Below, piece after piece: positions 61,249-64,000 of a DNA stretch of 64,000 nucleotides. Made by a program: the position numbers and the translations under genes. The notes beneath the pieces are model-generated. The model saw only the letters and a list, made by a program, of their open reading frames with translations, had not been told where the DNA came from and searched no databases. The stretch's first letter is position 1, and every line of letters starts with the position of its first letter. This DNA is from Cyrtodaria siliqua (taxonomy: Eukaryota; Mollusca; Bivalvia; Adapedonta; Hiatellidae), in the NCBI GenBank assembly GCA_037043455.1, contig JAWPHD010001332.1, positions 248,001-312,000 on the forward strand, written 5' to 3'.

Positions 61249-61442
61249 GTAGAAAGTTAGAGACCTGGTACTCGGTAAATAGTCAAGTTTAAGAGATTTC
61301 AGACATACTGCCATAAAATACAGTGATTTTTTTACCTCTGCGTCCTGCGTCCAGGACGCACAAATATTTCCGTGGACGCAAATTGTCAGAACATGTGCGT
61401 TCTCGGGACTCACATAAATTGCAAGTAAAGAGTTCCGTAATT

Positions 61443-61548
61443 CATATTTCCCCTGTAAGAATTCAATCCGTCGCTTTTTTCTTCGCGTCTACCTCCATAT
61501 TTCCCCTGTAAGAATTCAATCCGTCGCTTTTTTCTCCGCGACTACCGC
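61443..61548. repeat. 53-bp tandem duplication
   Basis: CATATTTCCCCTGTAAGAAT through CGCGTCTACC occurs twice head to tail with few changes. Confidence 0.9.
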
Positions 61549-62116
61549 CCTATTTGACTATTCGATGAGGGTTAAGTTTACCCTCGCACCGTTCCGCGTA
61601 ATTTTGTAACGTCGATTATTATTGGATAATGGTCATATGATTAGCCAATGGAATCGGCCGTGAGGTAAAACACGAAACGGTGCGGAAGTAAACATTCCAC
61701 GAGATGGCGATGCATCGTCTGCAAAGTCATTGATGTTAACAGTTTAGTTAGTTCTAATTAAGTATTATTACTACTTCTCTTAAAGAAAGGGGGATGTTGA
61801 TAGAATGATGCATTGTTCTCACAACTGCGATTGTTATGCTCTCACCGTATGTATGCCTGATTAAAGTTATCAACACCATGTTATAAAATAGTGCTTGAAT
61901 TTGAAATAAATTACTACTAAAACCTGTGACTCACTCCTTTAGTTTTCGGACTCATAGATTTTTGGCCCAGCGAGTCCTAGGACTCGTACAAGTGAAATTG
62001 TAAAAAAATCACTGAAAATATAATCTTTCCTGAATGAACAGTCCAAATTTTAGCCCACAGAACATTTTATTAAAATAATTGTGGGTTTTTAAACACGACC
62101 GGGTATTGAACAAGAG

Positions 62117-63365
62117 GTCAATGACCTTGAAGCTCTACTGATTGATTTTGATTTCAGGAAGTAGTCGCTACAGACTTGTTTTTTGAAAAATTATTTTTAG
62201 CCGTGGCGGCCATCTTGAATTTCCGGCCGACCTGAAATTTTGCTAGGATCAATTAGACATCAAGAGCAACATTCCTGTGAAGTTTCATGAAAATCTGCCA
62301 AGTAGTTTCAAAGGAGTAGTCGCTACAAGTTTTTACTATATAACTTTATGTAAACAAAGATGGCCGCTGGCAGCCATGTTTAACGTTGAATCAAAACAAT
62401 TTTTGACAAGGATCAACATCATATCATGCTGATCATTTTAGAAAAAGTCCAATATCAATATCACTTCTAGTTTTCAAGAAGTAGTCGCTACAAACTTGTA
62501 TTTTGAAAAATTATTTTATTCGTGGCGGCCATCTTGAATTTCCCGCCGACCTGAAATTTTGCTAGGATCAATTAGACATCAATAGCAACATTCCTGTGAA
62601 GTTTCATGAAAATCCGTTAAGTAGTTCCCGAGGAATAGTCGCTACAAGTTTTCATTATATAACTCTATGTAAACAAAGATGGCCGCTGACAGCCATGTTT
62701 AACATCGAATCAAAACGATTTTTGACAAGGACTAACATCATGTCATGCTGATCATTTTACAAAAAGTCCCATATCAATATCACTTATAGTTTTCAAGAAG
62801 TAGTCGCTACCAACTTGTATTTTGAAAATCTATTTTTAGCTGTGGGGGCCATCTTGAATTTCCGGCCGACCTGAAATTTTGCTAGGATCAATAAGACATC
62901 AAGAGCAACATTCCTGTGAAGTTTCATGAAAATCCGTCAAGTAGTTTCAGAAGAGTAGTCGCTACAAGTTTTCATCATATAACTCTATGAACAAAGATGG
63001 CCACTGGCAGCCATGTTTAACGTCGATTCAAAATAATGTTTTGACTCTGATAAGCATCAGATCATGCTGTTCATTTTACAAAAAATCCCATATCAATATC
63101 ACTTATAGTTTTCAAGACGTAGTCGCTACAAACTTATTTTTTAAAAATCTATTTTTAGATGTGGCGGCCATCTTGAATTTCTGGCCGACCTGAAATTTTG
63201 CTAGGATCAATTAGACATTAAGAGCAACATTCCTGTAAAGTTTCATGAAAATCCGCCAAGTAGTTTCAAAGGAGTAGTCGCTACAAGTTTTTACTATATA
63301 TCTCTATGTAAACAAAGATGGCCGCTGGCAGCCATGTTTAACGTTGAATCAAAACAATTTTTGGC
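62117..63365. repeat. Satellite-like array, about 315-bp unit, four copies
   Basis: AAGTAGTCGCTACA(G/A)ACTTG recurs near 62158, 62468, 62798 and 63117. Each unit also holds GTGGCGGCCATCTTGAATTT, ACCTGAAATTTTGCTAGGAT, a second GTAGTCGCTACAAGTTTT and ACAAAGATGGCCGCTGGCAG. Confidence 0.9.
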
Positions 63366-64000
63366 GTAATATGGCGGTTCCTATTACCGGCTTCGCGGTG
63401 ACTGAACATAAAATTCAATTAGTAATTCTTATACTGAAAATTAGAATTATATTATATATTAATCGTTATTTGTAACACATTTTACTATTCTGCTGTTGAC
63501 TATTAATACATCGATGGGTTCTTTAGTCAAAAATAATCCGAAAAATTGTAAAGAATTACGGGTCATAAACTCGTTATTAGTGCCGCCTTGTTAATAAGTA
63601 CACACATCGCAAAGGATTGCGGGAAGCCAATTTATGTCCAGTGAAGAAAAATGTGACTTTTGGACAACAAAAACGAAAAATATGTGTTATTAAATGCATT
63701 AAAAGTTTGAAATATGTATTGCTTTCGAAATTTATTCATTGCATTTATCAGTTTTATTACATTTTTTATGTTGATCCCTGCTCTAATTTCCCCCGCGTTC
63801 CTATCACAGAGGATCACGGTGATTGCTTTCTTTCGAGACTAGATTTTGCAATCGCGGCGATTTTTACGGTCGCAGGAAATCCCCGCAATATTTCGGGTGA
63901 CAATCCGCGGTACAATCGCGGCGATTTGTGACTTCGATTGAAAAACGGCCACGGGGATGCTGCGAAAAAGTCGTAATCTGCATGGCAGCAACTGTAAATT

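Larger units (their letters stand above)
58432..64000. other. Intron upstream of the shared exon
   Basis: Would be an intron leading to earlier exons. It holds a partial GGCC-type element (58485-58560), an inverted-terminus element, short tandem duplications and a satellite. I found no BTB domain or other coding exon here. Confidence 0.55.

Noticed and set aside
63617..63931. 104-residue open frame near the right edge, considered as an upstream BTB exon
   Set aside because: It has no BTB-like sequence and no convincing splice sites in phase with the shared exon.

Overview
This is an AT-rich animal genomic window, most likely from a bivalve mollusc. The evidence is an intron-rich C2H2 zinc-finger gene embedded in many small terminal-inverted-repeat elements, tRNA-derived SINE-like copies and minisatellites of kinds I associate with heterodont clams and mussels. 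The species cannot be fixed from the sequence. There are no operons, rRNA genes or CRISPR arrays.

Only one gene can be supported, and it occupies almost the whole window on the minus strand. At its 5' side (57520-58431) lies one shared internal exon of 912 bp, 304 codons. It encodes a basic, then proline/arginine-rich, then acidic serine-rich linker with three sumoylation-type motifs. It ends in a GTAAGT donor that leaves one base, A, of a split codon. Downstream, from 44486 down to 3636, lie fifteen separate exons (called A to O here, from low to high coordinate). Each begins with an AG acceptor, two bases completing that split codon, a variable leader, a pair of C2H2 zinc fingers and a stop codon. 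Exon C carries two pairs. Every acceptor is in the same phase as the shared donor, so each exon can serve as an alternative 3'-terminal exon. This is the architecture of lola-type BTB zinc-finger genes of arthropods: a common N-terminus is spliced to one of many DNA-binding tails. The expected BTB and promoter exons would lie beyond 64000 and are not seen, so the BTB identity is inferred.

The exons fall into subfamilies that record local duplication: B/C/D/E, F/G, I/J/K, M/N and L/O, with A and H apart. F and G share flanking DNA as well. C is internally duplicated. In A, K and N the coding tail of the last finger continues into minisatellite-like copies of itself in the 3' flank.

The rest is intron. 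It holds a degraded TTAA-flanked piggyBac-type element (45870-46942), several MITE families with clear inverted termini, SINE-like and tRNA-like copies, large hairpins, and long minisatellites (50950-52325, 55885-56890). Past the shared exon, 58432-64000 is repeat-rich and includes a roughly 315-bp satellite at 62117-63365. The functional picture is a shared regulatory and protein-interaction N-terminus paired with at least fifteen interchangeable DNA-binding modules.
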